Source: Deltaproteobacteria bacterium
Lineage (GTDB): Bacteria > Desulfobacterota > Syntrophorhabdia > Syntrophorhabdales > Syntrophorhabdaceae
Assembly: GCA_022711595.1 (NCBI GenBank)
Contig: JAKLET010000007.1
Location: 58,878 to 122,877 of the forward strand
DNA: 64,000 bases
Direction: 5' to 3'
Under the pieces are notes generated by a model that was given only the letters and a program-made list of their open reading frames with translations, did no database searches and was not told the origin of the DNA. The position numbers and the translations under genes were made by a program. This document shows positions 35,937 to 45,559 of the stretch, one piece after another. Position 1 is the first letter of the stretch, and each line of letters begins with the position of its first letter.

Positions 35937-36428
35937 TTAAAGAAGTTTCTGAAAGTACAGGACGTCGAAGGTCCGGCCGTTCTTCTGACCGACCTCCCGA
36001 AAGCGCCCGCATTCGGAAAAACCGTTCTTAAGGTGGAATCTGATACTGCCTTCGTTCAGGGACGATATATTTGCCAGGACGACATTGATCCCCTGTCGCT
36101 TTCCTTTTTCCAACAGGTATTCGAGAAGAAGCTTTCCGATCCCCCTGCCGGTGTACCCGGGTTTCAGGAAATATGTTATCTCGGCTGTACGGAAAAAGGC
36201 CGGCATGGGATTGTAGGGACGCAGCAGTCCGAAGCCGGTAAAGACGCCTTCATCGGTTTTAGAGGTCACCGTGGGATAGCCCCGGCTCATCTGGAGAAGT
36301 TTATCAAAGAATTCATTGGGGATTCGACGGTCGGGATAGGCGGCAAAACTGTTCTCGACATAGTAATTGAAGATTTCCATCACTTCAGTGCGGTCATCCT
36401 TGCCGATTGGTGATAATGTTATCTTCAT
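35937..36428 (-). CDS. GNAT N-acetyltransferase
   Basis: A 163-residue acetyltransferase with the acetyl-CoA loop 'KPGYTGRGIGKLLLEYLLEK' (about 94-113) and C-terminal 'NGFSECGRFREVGQKNGRTF', typical of the phosphinothricin-acetyltransferase-like branch. It may detoxify a small amine or amino acid analogue. It is flanked by heptad arrays on both sides and looks like a single-gene unit. The substrate is unknown. Confidence 0.88.
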   Translation of the reverse strand: MKITLSPIGKDDRTEVMEIFNYYVENSFAAYPDRRIPNEFFDKLLQMSRGYPTVTSKTDEGVFTGFGLLRPYNPMPAFFRTAEITYFLKPGYTGRGIGKLLLEYLLEKGKRQGINVVLANISSLNEGSIRFHLKNGFSECGRFREVGQKNGRTFDVLYFQKLL

Positions 36429-36476
36429 TTTAATAACCCTACCACAGATGGGATTTCTGTACTCGCTTATAATGGC

Positions 36477-36611
36477 GCAAGGCGTGAATGAAACCGTGAA
36501 GCGTGAAACCGTGAAGAGTGAAACCGTGAAGAGTGTTAGAAACCGTAAAGTGTGAAAAGATAATATTCTTTATATTTCAACGCCTCACGTCTTACGCCTT
36601 ACACTTTACAG
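36477..36611. repeat. Class B-like array with a 15-base tandem unit on the left and heptads on the right
   Basis: Left part 36477-36555 has a 15-base unit GTGAAGCGTGAAACC repeated about 2.7 times with small changes, embedded in heptad-like sequence. Right part 36581-36611 has CGCCTCA, CGTCTTA, CGCCTTA, CACTTTA. Parts of the arms pair (GTGAGGC-type with CGCCTCA). The region lies between the GNAT gene and the secreted-protein gene. Confidence 0.6.
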
Positions 36612-36622
36612 TACCTGCATTT

Positions 36623-37318
36623 TCATTTCACTATCTCGCCCGACTCGGCATCCACCTTGGTGATCCAGTGATCGCCGGGCATACAGCGCCCGGAGGACCG
36701 GCCTTTGTATCCGCAGGTTCTCTTTATGACCCAGACGGGCCTGTCGCCGCGCTGATCGAATTTAAGTTCGTACGTGTAGTTGTCGGTCTCAACGGGGTGG
36801 TAATTCTTGTGATTGTTGGCGGTATCTTCCGCCAGGCCCGCGCCGATCTTTATCCTGTCCGTTTTCACAACGGGCCCGCGAAAGTATATTTCTTTCGATG
36901 TACGGATGCCGGCTTCTTCACCTGATACACCGCTTTCGACAACACGGATAGTGACGGACCTTCCCTTGCAGATATTGCTGGCAACAGCCCCTTCTTCGGC
37001 CGTGTCCTGCGCCCGCGCGCTGTCGCATCTGACAAGCTGTGCCTCCCATACGGGAGAACGTCCACTGCGGCCGTCAAAGCCGACCACTGGCACAGAAACG
37101 ATCCTTCTCACCCTGAGCCGGTTGCCGGCCCATTTTGTTCCCTCTTCATAGACTTTGGCCCAGAACTCATCGAAGGTGATGCCTTTGACATCCTTGCCTG
37201 CCTGAAGCGATTTACGGCGCGCCTCGGAATGAGAGGGGAAAAAGAGGGCAGTCACAAAAACAAGAGCAACAGTAATGAAAAAAAACCTGCAACACGCAAC
37301 GCGACGCCTTGTTCTCAC
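36623..37318 (-). CDS. Secreted hypothetical protein
   Basis: A 231-residue protein with an N-terminal signal-type region (about 1-32, Arg-rich then hydrophobic, followed by SEARRK). The rest is mainly beta with four Cys (two in 'KRTCGYKGRSSGRCMPGDHW' near the end), consistent with a periplasmic or outer-membrane location and disulfides. The start is GTG at 37318 with GGGGGA upstream. I recognise no family. Confidence 0.65.
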   Translation of the reverse strand: MRTRRRVACCRFFFITVALVFVTALFFPSHSEARRKSLQAGKDVKGITFDEFWAKVYEEGTKWAGNRLRVRRIVSVPVVGFDGRSGRSPVWEAQLVRCDSARAQDTAEEGAVASNICKGRSVTIRVVESGVSGEEAGIRTSKEIYFRGPVVKTDRIKIGAGLAEDTANNHKNYHPVETDNYTYELKFDQRGDRPVWVIKRTCGYKGRSSGRCMPGDHWITKVDAESGEIVK

Positions 37319-37392
37319 TTAAAAAATCCCCCTGCCGCTGTTTTTTTGCTATCATACAACGAAAAATGGTCAAAGACAACAGGCATAAAAAA

Positions 37393-37520
37393 CAGTTTCT
37401 CCGGTTTCTTCAGTTTCTTTGGTTATTTAAACCAGACAAACCAGATAAACCGGATAAACCTCAAGGTTTTTTAGCCATTCCTTTGAAGCGGCTGAAACCG
37501 CCGGGGTGGCTGGAACCGTC
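37393..37520. repeat. Class D nonad hairpin continuing as class E nonads into the YgiQ gene end
   Basis: Left arm 37393-37428 has CAGTTTCTC, CGGTTTCTT, CAGTTTCTT, TGGTTATTT. Right arm 37429-37460 has AAACCAGAC, AAACCAGAT, AAACCGGAT, AAACC. A second array (37484-37520, read on minus as GGTTCCAGC, CACCCCGGC, GGTTTCAGC) lies inside the last codons of the YgiQ gene, encoding part of its tail. Confidence 0.65.
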
Positions 37521-39326
37521 TTTCCCTTTCTTCCCCGGTAGCAGGTGATGAAGGAGGTGTTCTTTTTTCAACAGCTTCAAGGCTTCCCTGACGAGGGGGG
37601 TGTTCTCCGGGTTCTTGTGCTGGAGCAGGGCGCGATGCATCTTCCGTTCACGGAATGTTTTTGCAATGTGGACCTTTTTTCCGGTGAAGGGGTTTTTTTC
37701 CGTGTGATAGATGGTGCCGGACAGCGTCATGGGCAGAGGCATGAAGTCCTGGATCTGTTCAGGATGGAGTCCGATTTCCTTTAGCTTAAGGGCAAGGGAA
37801 AGGGCGTCTTCAAGGGTTGCCCCGGGGTGGGCGCTGATAAAATAATTGACGAGGTACTGGTCTTTGTCCAGTTTTTTACAGATCGAGCGGTACAGGGCAT
37901 AAAATTTTTCATAAACGTCGAATGACGGTTTGTTCATAATGGCCAGCACATGCCCCGAAGAGTGCTCGGGTGCGACCTTCATCCGGCCGCTCACATGTTT
38001 TTCGCAGACCGCCTCGAGATATCCCCGCGACCTGTCGTCGACAAGCAGGTCGTGGCGGAACCCGCTTTCAATGAAAACATGTTTGACTTTCGGGACACCA
38101 AGGAGCTTTTGATAAAGCGACAGACCCTTGCGGTATCCGGGGTCGAGCCTCTTGCATGGCGCAGGGGTGAGACAATGGCGCTTTGAACAGGCGCCTTCGC
38201 TCTGCCATCTTTTACAGTCTGAGCCGTAAAGGTTGGCCGTGGGGCCGCCTACATCGGTGATGGTACCATGGAAATCCTTCCGCTGCGCAAGCGCCCGGGC
38301 TTCTTTTAATATCGAGGCCTCGCTGCGGGACTGGACGATCCTTCCCTGGTGGAGCGAAAGACCGCAGAACGAGCACTCTCCGGGACACCCCCTGTGGGAG
38401 ATGATGGAAAAACGCACCGTCTCGAAGCCGGGTATGCCGCCTGCTTTATCGTAGGAAGGGTGCCAGGCCTTTGTGTAAGGAAGATCGTAGACGGCGTCGA
38501 TCTCCTTTGTTGTGAGAGGCAACGCGGGAGGATACTGAATGACATAGCGGTTGGCGTGTTTCTGGGCCAGCGTTTTGCCGCTGAAGGGGTCCCTGTTCTC
38601 AAAGATGAGTCTGAATGCTTTGTTGAATTTATCAGGGTCATCCTTCATTTCTTCGTAGGATGGGATACCGATGGTCTCGGTGATGCGGGAGTTGGTCTCC
38701 GGTCCCGGTTCCCCGAATTCTGACCCCTGCACCACGGCCGTTCCCCTTATCCCATGGAGCGCTTTGCCCGAGGCTATCCTGCGCGCTATCTCAACGGCCT
38801 GCGACTCCCCCATGCCGTATACCAGGATATCCGCTCGGCTGTCCAGCAGGACGGAGCGGCGCACCTTATCGCTCCACCAGTCATAATGGGCGAAGCGGCG
38901 CAGGCTGGCCTCGACGCCCCCCAGCACGATGGGCACACCCTTGAAGGCCTCCCGGACCCTGTTGGCATAGACAACGGCAGCATGATCGGGGCGAAGCCCC
39001 GCCGCGGCGCCGGGCGAGTAATCGTCGCCCTTGCGGAGGCGTTTGTGCGCTGTATAGTTTGCAACCATGGAATCCATGTTGCCGGCAGTGATGCCGAAGA
39101 ACAGGCGCGGTTTGCCAAGACGCATAAAATCCGCCGTGCTTTGCCAGTCAGGCTGGGCTATGATCCCGACGCGCCAGCCCTTTGCTTCGAGGACACGCCC
39201 GATAACGGCCGCACCGTATGACGGGTGGTCCACATAGGCGTCGCCCGTGACAATGATGATGTCCAGCGCATTCCACCCGCGTTCTTGCATCTCATTCTTT
39301 GTCATGGGAAGGAAGGTGGCCGCCAT
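37461..39326 (-). CDS. YgiQ-family radical SAM protein
   Basis: A protein of about 621 residues. The N-terminal region with 'VTGDAYVDHPSYGAAVIGR' is diagnostic for YgiQ, and the radical SAM cluster motif is 'SHRGCPGECSFCGLSLHQGR', near residue 320. The reaction is unknown in the family. I start it at 39326 (MAATFLPMTK), where the family starts; an open extension to 39428 has no similarity. The C-terminal tail, 'GSSHPGGFSRFKG', coincides with a nonad repeat and may be repeat-derived. Confidence 0.85.
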   Translation of the reverse strand: MAATFLPMTKNEMQERGWNALDIIIVTGDAYVDHPSYGAAVIGRVLEAKGWRVGIIAQPDWQSTADFMRLGKPRLFFGITAGNMDSMVANYTAHKRLRKGDDYSPGAAAGLRPDHAAVVYANRVREAFKGVPIVLGGVEASLRRFAHYDWWSDKVRRSVLLDSRADILVYGMGESQAVEIARRIASGKALHGIRGTAVVQGSEFGEPGPETNSRITETIGIPSYEEMKDDPDKFNKAFRLIFENRDPFSGKTLAQKHANRYVIQYPPALPLTTKEIDAVYDLPYTKAWHPSYDKAGGIPGFETVRFSIISHRGCPGECSFCGLSLHQGRIVQSRSEASILKEARALAQRKDFHGTITDVGGPTANLYGSDCKRWQSEGACSKRHCLTPAPCKRLDPGYRKGLSLYQKLLGVPKVKHVFIESGFRHDLLVDDRSRGYLEAVCEKHVSGRMKVAPEHSSGHVLAIMNKPSFDVYEKFYALYRSICKKLDKDQYLVNYFISAHPGATLEDALSLALKLKEIGLHPEQIQDFMPLPMTLSGTIYHTEKNPFTGKKVHIAKTFRERKMHRALLQHKNPENTPLVREALKLLKKEHLLHHLLPGKKGKDGSSHPGGFSRFKGMAKKP

Positions 39327-39514
39327 CGGTCTCATTGTAACAGAATCGCAATAAAATGGAAAACACATGGGTTTTAAAAAGAGGCAGTGAATCGTGCCAG
39401 CTGACGGGATATGGTTTGGAACGAACAAGTAGTTGCAAGGGAAGATGATTTCCTGATATATAACGATAGAGGCAATTTTATAACCTGCGAAAAATGAACG
39501 TCCCGGGGGAAACC

Positions 39515-40816
39515 ATGATGGACAGACAAACAGATGTGGCGCTTTCCGTTAAAACTGATATGAAATTCCTCCCTCTCGTCCTGTCCTTCGCCGAATCATC
39601 CTCACGCATATTCGGTCTTGATGATAAGGACACGCTTAAACTGACCCTTGCCGCGGAAGAGGTCTTCGTATATCTTTGCAGGATGACCGGGGACCCGGCG
39701 CCGGTCACGCTCACCATGACAAACGGTTTTTACAATGCCCAATTGAGATTCGCCTTTGAGGGTATTGATTTTGACCTGCGTGCCTTCAATCTCACCGCGG
39801 ATGTACCCCCCGACGAAGAGGGGCTGGAAGAGATGGGCCTGCTCATAGCCTCGCGTTCGGTGGACAGGATGTCCATTTTTCACAGCGCCATGGAGGGCAC
39901 CGGATTTACCCTCATCAAGGAAAAGACCTACCCTGAAGCGCAGCCGTGGGAAAGCGCGCAGCCGCCGGCAGCGGACGGCCTGTCTTTCGGGACGCCCGAC
40001 GTGGAGGACCTCAAGGTCCTTGTGCGGTCCATCGTCGGCCGTTACGATCCTTTTATCTATCCCCAGGATTTTAGATATCCCGGAAAAGTTGTCGACATGG
40101 TGGAAAGCGGAGAATATAAAGCGATCACGGCAACGGACGGAAAAGGAAGAATTGCCGGAGGCATGATCTGGCGCTATTCGGGATCATCAATGATCGAGTG
40201 CTACGGTCCATATATTTTTGTCAAAGAGGGGGGAGAAGGGATTGCGGAGCGCCTCGTCACCGGTGTTATCGCTGCCGTTGCCAGGTCGGAGGCGGTCTGC
40301 CTCATAAACAGGTATGCCACGGAAGATCTCCCCCGGGGTTACTTTGAAAGACTTGGCACGATCGATTTTATCCGTGACGGGGAAAAAAGGCCGTGGCATT
40401 TTCTTTTCCGTCAGCTCAGGGAAGACCCTGGATGCAGGGTTTACGCACATGCCGGAATGGAGGAGTTCCTGAAAGACCAGTATAAACGGCACTTCCTTGC
40501 GCGCGAGATCATTCCCGTCCGCTATGAGGGTGAGAGGCAAAACCCTCACTCTGTTTTCGGCGCGAGCTTCCAGCATAACCAGAAACTGGTTGTTCTCAAA
40601 CCTCTCTGGGATGGCGCAGATGCCGGGGAAAATCTGGCCAGGCATATCGATGCGCTGCGGGCCGAAGGGATAAAGAATATATTGCTCGGGATCGATCTTG
40701 GCCATGGTTGGCAGGCAAGGCTTTATCCGGTAATTGAAGCCGGCGGTTTTACAGCGTCGCTCATAATGCCTTACCGGGGCAAGGCTGACCTGGTATTCTT
40801 TACTCTGAGAGGTTGA
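39515..40816 (+). CDS. Fusion of an anti-sigma-factor-like ATPase domain to an acetyltransferase-like domain
   Basis: A protein of about 433 residues. Residues 1-135 resemble the RsbW/SpoIIAB ATPase fold: 'LKLTLAAEEVFVYLC' sits where the N box usually reads EExxxNAI, but Asn is replaced by Tyr, so ATP binding may be weakened. The rest (about 160-433) looks like one or two GNAT-type domains. The start at 39515 is chosen because GGGGGAA is just upstream. It lies 7 bases before the aminotransferase gene and may begin the operon. Function unknown. Confidence 0.65.
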   Translation: MMDRQTDVALSVKTDMKFLPLVLSFAESSSRIFGLDDKDTLKLTLAAEEVFVYLCRMTGDPAPVTLTMTNGFYNAQLRFAFEGIDFDLRAFNLTADVPPDEEGLEEMGLLIASRSVDRMSIFHSAMEGTGFTLIKEKTYPEAQPWESAQPPAADGLSFGTPDVEDLKVLVRSIVGRYDPFIYPQDFRYPGKVVDMVESGEYKAITATDGKGRIAGGMIWRYSGSSMIECYGPYIFVKEGGEGIAERLVTGVIAAVARSEAVCLINRYATEDLPRGYFERLGTIDFIRDGEKRPWHFLFRQLREDPGCRVYAHAGMEEFLKDQYKRHFLAREIIPVRYEGERQNPHSVFGASFQHNQKLVVLKPLWDGADAGENLARHIDALRAEGIKNILLGIDLGHGWQARLYPVIEAGGFTASLIMPYRGKADLVFFTLRG

Positions 40817-40823
40817 CCTGGCG

Positions 40824-41948
40824 ATGTTCGATGTCCCCCTTAACAGGCTTGTTCCTGAATACATTAAAAGATTCGAGCCATACATACCCAGCAAGCCAGA
40901 TCCCGAACTGATGAAAATGTACAAGGTCGGTCACCTCTGGCGGCTTAACAATAATGAGAATCCCCTTGGCCCGCCCGAGAGATCGGCAAAGATCATCGAA
41001 CAGTTCCCGCCGATAAAGACAAGCATCTATCCCAGCGGTGATTCGTATTACCTGCGTGTAAAGCTTGCCGAGAAATTCGGCATCGATCCGGACCAGATCA
41101 TCTTCGGCAATGGGGCGAATGAGGCCATTGCTTTTGTTATCAAGGCCTTTTGCCAGGAGGGCGACAATATCGTCACGGCCGACAAGACCTTTGCTGTCTA
41201 TGAATGGGTGGCAGAGTTCTCCGGTTTTGAGGCCAGGCTGGTGCCGCTCAAGGATTTCGGTTTTGATGCTGAAGGGATGCTCAGCCGTATCGACGAGAGA
41301 ACGAAGATACTCTTCGTCTGCAATCCCAATAACCCCACCGGGACCTACTGGGATGAGCCAAAGCTCAGAAGATTTCTTGATACCGTTGCGGGGCGGCAGA
41401 TAGTGGTTGTTGACGAGGCATACTGTGAGTTCGTGGAAGCCCCCGATTACCCCGATGGTATGAGGCTCCTTAAGGAATACCCGAACCTCGTGACATTCAG
41501 GACGTTTTCGAAGATGTACGGTCTTGCGGGACTGCGCATAGGCTATCTTGCCGGGAGCCGCGACGTGGTGGATGTCATAAGGCGCACCTGCGTTGTATAT
41601 TCCGTCAACACCGTTGCGCAGGATGCAGCGCTTGCAGCCATAGGCGATGATGAGCATGTTAGCCGGACCCGGTCTCACGTGAGGGCTGAAAAGGACTACC
41701 TCCTCAGGGAACTCGGCGGCCTCGGCCTTGAAACCCAGGCCGGTGAAGGGTGTTACGTCATGATCAGGCTTCCCTTTAGCGATACGCTCGCATACAGGCA
41801 GCTCATGTCAAAAGGGGTCATGGTCCGGACGATGACCGGTTTTCGCTTTCCCAACTGGATACGGGTGAGCATCGGTGTTCACGAGGCAATGGAGGCCTTC
41901 GTCGGGGGCCTCACCGGCATAGTGCGCCAGAGGGAGATGGCCGGGTGA
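40824..41948 (+). CDS. Class I/II PLP aminotransferase, HisC-like
   Basis: A 374-residue enzyme with the HisC-type pattern: 'LNNNENPLGPP' near the start, 'VCNPNNPTGTYW' in the middle and the PLP lysine in 'TFSKMYGLAGLRIGYLAG'. It transfers an amino group between an amino acid and a 2-oxo acid, possibly histidinol phosphate or an aromatic acid. No other his genes are near, and it overlaps the hydroxylase gene by four bases, so a role with that operon rather than histidine synthesis is possible. Confidence 0.85.
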   Translation: MFDVPLNRLVPEYIKRFEPYIPSKPDPELMKMYKVGHLWRLNNNENPLGPPERSAKIIEQFPPIKTSIYPSGDSYYLRVKLAEKFGIDPDQIIFGNGANEAIAFVIKAFCQEGDNIVTADKTFAVYEWVAEFSGFEARLVPLKDFGFDAEGMLSRIDERTKILFVCNPNNPTGTYWDEPKLRRFLDTVAGRQIVVVDEAYCEFVEAPDYPDGMRLLKEYPNLVTFRTFSKMYGLAGLRIGYLAGSRDVVDVIRRTCVVYSVNTVAQDAALAAIGDDEHVSRTRSHVRAEKDYLLRELGGLGLETQAGEGCYVMIRLPFSDTLAYRQLMSKGVMVRTMTGFRFPNWIRVSIGVHEAMEAFVGGLTGIVRQREMAG

Positions 41949-44233
41949 AGGATGAGGTGAGACAATTTCCGGGCGGGCCCCGTCTGGATGCCCTGTCGAA
42001 AGTGACGGGCAGGGAAAAATATGCCGCCGATTATTATTCCGGGAAGTTCCTCTGGGCCGGCGCGAAGAGAGCGCTTGTACCGCATGCGCGTCTTGCGTCT
42101 GTTCATGCGGAGGATGCCCTTTCGCTCCCGGGGGTTGTCCGTGTGCTCACGTACCGTGATATAGCCGGATCGAACCGGACGGGTATCGCACGCAACGACC
42201 AGCCGGTCATTGCAGATGAAAAGGTGCGGCATGCCGGGGATGCCGTAGCGCTTGTTCTCGCGGAAAGCAGGGAGATTCTCCGTGCGGCCCTGGGCCGCGT
42301 AAGTTTTGATCACGAACCGCTGCCAGGGGTCTTTGACGCGGAGGATGCCTTGAAAGAAGGCGCGCCGAGGGTCCATGAGGACAATGAGAAAGGCAACCTC
42401 CTCAGGGCCGTAACAGTGCGCAAGGGCGACGCCGAGAGGGCGCTGGATGAAAGCGATGTAGTTGTGGAAGGTGCCTTCGAGACCTCCCGCCAGGAGCATG
42501 CCTATCTGGAGACCGAGGCCGGCTGGGCCTTTGTGGATGAACGCGGAGTGCTCACCGTTGTCGCGTCGACACAGACGCCATACCGGGACAGGAGTGAGAT
42601 CGCCCGCGCCCTGGGACTGGATATGGAAAAGGTACGGGTCGTCGCGCCGTATCTCGGCGGTGCCTTCGGGGGAAAGGACGGCATCAACGTGCAGTGCCTG
42701 CTCGGTCTTGCGGCCCTGCATTCGGATGGAGTGCCCGTCAAGATGTGGTGGGACAGAACCGAGAGCTTTCTCGCTGGTATGAAAAGGCTTCCGGCAAGGA
42801 TGTATTACCGACTGGGGGCGAAAATGGACGGGACTTTCCACGGTCTTTCCTGCAGGATCTATTTCGATGCCGGCGCCTACGCGACCCTGGGTGGCGAGGT
42901 GATGGCCATGGGAGCGGAGCACGCAGCTTCGGTGTACCGTATCGCGAACGTCAGCATCGATGGATATTGCTCTTATACCAACAACCCGATAGGCGGCCCT
43001 TTCCGCGGTTTCGGCGTGCCCCAGGTGACCTTCGCGATGGAACAAGCTGTGGATATGATGGCTGAAAGGCTTTGTATGGATCCCCTGGAGATTCGTCGCA
43101 GAAATGTCATAAGGCGCGGCGAGAAAAACTGCCTTGGCGTGGAGCTGAAATATTCCACAGGCATCGGCGAGTGCATCGAAAGGCTCATGGAACATCCTTT
43201 CTGGAAAGAAAGACAGGCGTGGAAGAGTGCGGCACCGAAATGGAAAAAACGCGGCATCGGCATGGGCTGCATGGGTCACGCCGTGGGCTATCCCTCCCTT
43301 ATCCCCGATCAGGCCAACACAAGGCTGGATTTGAGATCGGACGGGACCATATGTCTTTATTCGGGCCTTCCTGATCTGGGTCAGGGCAATGCGAGCACAT
43401 ATCTGCGGATCGCCGCGGCGATCCTCGGACAGGACCCCGAGGCCATGGAGCTTGTCCAGCCGGACACGGACCACGATCTTCCATCCGGCACATCGTCCGC
43501 GAGCCGCACCACCTATACCTTCGGGAATGCCGTCATCAATGCGGCGCAGGCCCTCAGGGATGTTATCCTCGGACGCGCTGGCACAATTCTTGATATTTCC
43601 GATCCCGGCCGAGCCGTGCTTCTTCCCGGCAAAGTGAGGGATGAGGCGTCTGGCAGAGAGGTTTCGCTGACCGTGATAGCGCGGTTTCTCAACGATGAGG
43701 AGCGTACTCAAAAAGGTTATTTCCGTGCGCCATACGATGAGAGTACCATCGGCATTTTCTATCTCGGCGCGCACCTCCTGTTCTCATACGGGGCCCACCT
43801 GGCACGTGTCGAGGTTGACACCGTCACGGGGGGGATCGATGTGATCGACTATGTTGCCGTTACCGATGCGGGGACGGTGATCGACCCTGTAGTTTACGAC
43901 CAGCAGGTCCACGGGTCCGTTGCCCAGGGGATCGGGCTTGCCCTCACGGAGGATTACCTGGTAAGTGATGGCAGGCATGATACGACAGGGCTTTCAACGT
44001 ACATCATTCCCACATCGATGGACCTTCCGGATATCACATCCGTACCGGTCGAAACCTTTGAAGAGACAGGCCCTTTCGGTATGAAGGGGATCGGAGAGGT
44101 GGTTATAAGCGGCTGCCTGCCTGCTATCTCGAACGCGTTCCATGATGCCTGCGGTATGCGGATAACGAAGTCCCCGCTCACGCCCGAGAGGGTATTGTCG
44201 GCGCTCGCCAGAAAGGGAGAGGTCGGAAAATGA
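41945..44233 (+). CDS. Molybdenum hydroxylase, large (molybdopterin) subunit
   Basis: A 762-residue xanthine-oxidase-family subunit that starts with GTG at 41945 and overlaps the aminotransferase gene. 'YLGGAFGGKDGINVQ' contacts the cofactor and the catalytic Glu is in 'FGMKGIGEVVISG' near the end. Members oxidise purines, aldehydes or aromatics. The substrate pocket cannot be read from sequence alone, so 'xanthine dehydrogenase' would be an over-call. The three subunits are in the order Mo, FeS, FAD, each overlapping the next. Confidence 0.9.
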   Translation: MKDEVRQFPGGPRLDALSKVTGREKYAADYYSGKFLWAGAKRALVPHARLASVHAEDALSLPGVVRVLTYRDIAGSNRTGIARNDQPVIADEKVRHAGDAVALVLAESREILRAALGRVSFDHEPLPGVFDAEDALKEGAPRVHEDNEKGNLLRAVTVRKGDAERALDESDVVVEGAFETSRQEHAYLETEAGWAFVDERGVLTVVASTQTPYRDRSEIARALGLDMEKVRVVAPYLGGAFGGKDGINVQCLLGLAALHSDGVPVKMWWDRTESFLAGMKRLPARMYYRLGAKMDGTFHGLSCRIYFDAGAYATLGGEVMAMGAEHAASVYRIANVSIDGYCSYTNNPIGGPFRGFGVPQVTFAMEQAVDMMAERLCMDPLEIRRRNVIRRGEKNCLGVELKYSTGIGECIERLMEHPFWKERQAWKSAAPKWKKRGIGMGCMGHAVGYPSLIPDQANTRLDLRSDGTICLYSGLPDLGQGNASTYLRIAAAILGQDPEAMELVQPDTDHDLPSGTSSASRTTYTFGNAVINAAQALRDVILGRAGTILDISDPGRAVLLPGKVRDEASGREVSLTVIARFLNDEERTQKGYFRAPYDESTIGIFYLGAHLLFSYGAHLARVEVDTVTGGIDVIDYVAVTDAGTVIDPVVYDQQVHGSVAQGIGLALTEDYLVSDGRHDTTGLSTYIIPTSMDLPDITSVPVETFEETGPFGMKGIGEVVISGCLPAISNAFHDACGMRITKSPLTPERVLSALARKGEVGK

Positions 44234-44715
44234 CAAGGAAGATATTTTTTGTTCTTAATGGTATTTCTGTGCATGTTGAAACGGACCCTGCGCGCAGGGC
44301 TCTGGATGTCCTTCGCGAGGACATGGGCCTGACGGGCACGAAGGAAGGCTGCGGCCGGGGTGAATGCGGCGGATGTTCGATCCTTGTAGACGGCGAGGTG
44401 AAGCTTTCCTGCATCATGACTGCCGCGCAGCTTGAAGGGAAAGACATTGTCACCATCGAAGGGGTCTGTGGAGAAGGGGATCTCCACCCGGTGCAGCGCT
44501 CCTTCATCGAACGCGGAGCGGTGCAATGCGGGTTCTGCACGCCAGGCATGGTCATTTCTTCGGTTGCATTTCTCAATGCGAATCCGTCACCGGCACGCGA
44601 AGAGATACGTGAGGCCTTAAGCGGAAACCTCTGCCGCTGTACGGGTTATCAGAAGATAGTTGATGCGGTTGAGGACGCCGCGAAGAAGATGCACGGAGGT
44701 GGACGGGATGGGTGA
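44230..44715 (+). CDS. Molybdenum hydroxylase, 2Fe-2S subunit
   Basis: A 161-residue electron-transfer subunit. The ferredoxin-like cluster Cys lie in 'GCGRGECGGCSILVDG' (residues about 40-55) and the second cluster in 'QCGFCTPGMVI' and 'NLCRCTGYQKIVDAV'. It passes electrons from the molybdenum centre to the FAD subunit. Overlaps the large-subunit stop by ATGA and the FAD subunit start by eight bases. Confidence 0.93.
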   Translation: MTRKIFFVLNGISVHVETDPARRALDVLREDMGLTGTKEGCGRGECGGCSILVDGEVKLSCIMTAAQLEGKDIVTIEGVCGEGDLHPVQRSFIERGAVQCGFCTPGMVISSVAFLNANPSPAREEIREALSGNLCRCTGYQKIVDAVEDAAKKMHGGGRDG

Positions 44716-45559
44716 GGTTTTCCTCCCGGGGTCGTTGCGTGAGGTTTTCGACCTGCTGTCAGGCGAGCCTGAGGCGTTATTATATGCCGGCGGCACCGAC
44801 CTTTTCGTGAGATCATCCCTTGAAGAGGGTGGCGGCAAACCGCTCGTCTGCCTTGAAAGGGTCGAAGGGCTGAAGGGCATCAGCGACCATGGCGACGAGA
44901 TCAGGATAGGGGGCTGCACGACCCACAGCGAACTCATAAGGAGCCGCCTTGTTAGGGAGCATTTTCCGCTTCTCATGCATGCGGCAAGGCGCATCGGTGC
45001 CCCGGCCGTGCGGAACATGGGTACGATAGGCGGCAACATCTGCACCGCATCGCCTGCGGGAGACACACTGCCGCCGCTTTACATTTTCGATGCGTTTGTT
45101 GAGCTGTGTTCGGCGGGGCGTGCCCGCCGCGTGCCCATCAGCGAGTTCATAACCGGCCCCGGGCAAACGGCACTGGAAAGGGGCGAGGTCCTCTCCGCCA
45201 TATGTTTGAAGAAAGACCACGGCTGCACTTTTTTCCATTTTGAAAAGGTGGGGCAGAGAAAGGCCATGGCCATAAGCGTTGCCAGCTTCGCATTCGCGGC
45301 AGGCATCAATGGGGATGGAATGATAAGGAAGGCAAGGTGTGCCTTCGGCAGCGTCGCTCCCACGGTCTTCACTTCAAGCAACATTGACCGGTGTTTTATC
45401 GACAAACCGATGGATGAAGACACCCTGAGGCAGGCGGCTTTGCTTGTCCGCTCGGAGGTCTCTCCCATCAGCGACGTGAGGGCGTCCGAGGGGTATCGCA
45501 GGAGCGTTGCGGGAAATCTGGTCATGCGCCTCGAAGACCTGGTGCGGGATACCGGATGA
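44708..45559 (+). CDS. Molybdenum hydroxylase, FAD-binding subunit
   Basis: A 283-residue FAD subunit. 'YAGGTDLFVRSS' and 'NMGTIGGNICTASPAGDTLP' bind FAD. There is no extra 4Fe-4S insert of the kind seen in 4-hydroxybenzoyl-CoA reductase, so this is the plain version. I start it at 44708 with GGAGGTGG upstream and not at 44660, which reaches back into the iron-sulfur gene. The stop overlaps the MFS start (ATGA). Confidence 0.9.
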   Translation: MGEVFLPGSLREVFDLLSGEPEALLYAGGTDLFVRSSLEEGGGKPLVCLERVEGLKGISDHGDEIRIGGCTTHSELIRSRLVREHFPLLMHAARRIGAPAVRNMGTIGGNICTASPAGDTLPPLYIFDAFVELCSAGRARRVPISEFITGPGQTALERGEVLSAICLKKDHGCTFFHFEKVGQRKAMAISVASFAFAAGINGDGMIRKARCAFGSVAPTVFTSSNIDRCFIDKPMDEDTLRQAALLVRSEVSPISDVRASEGYRRSVAGNLVMRLEDLVRDTG

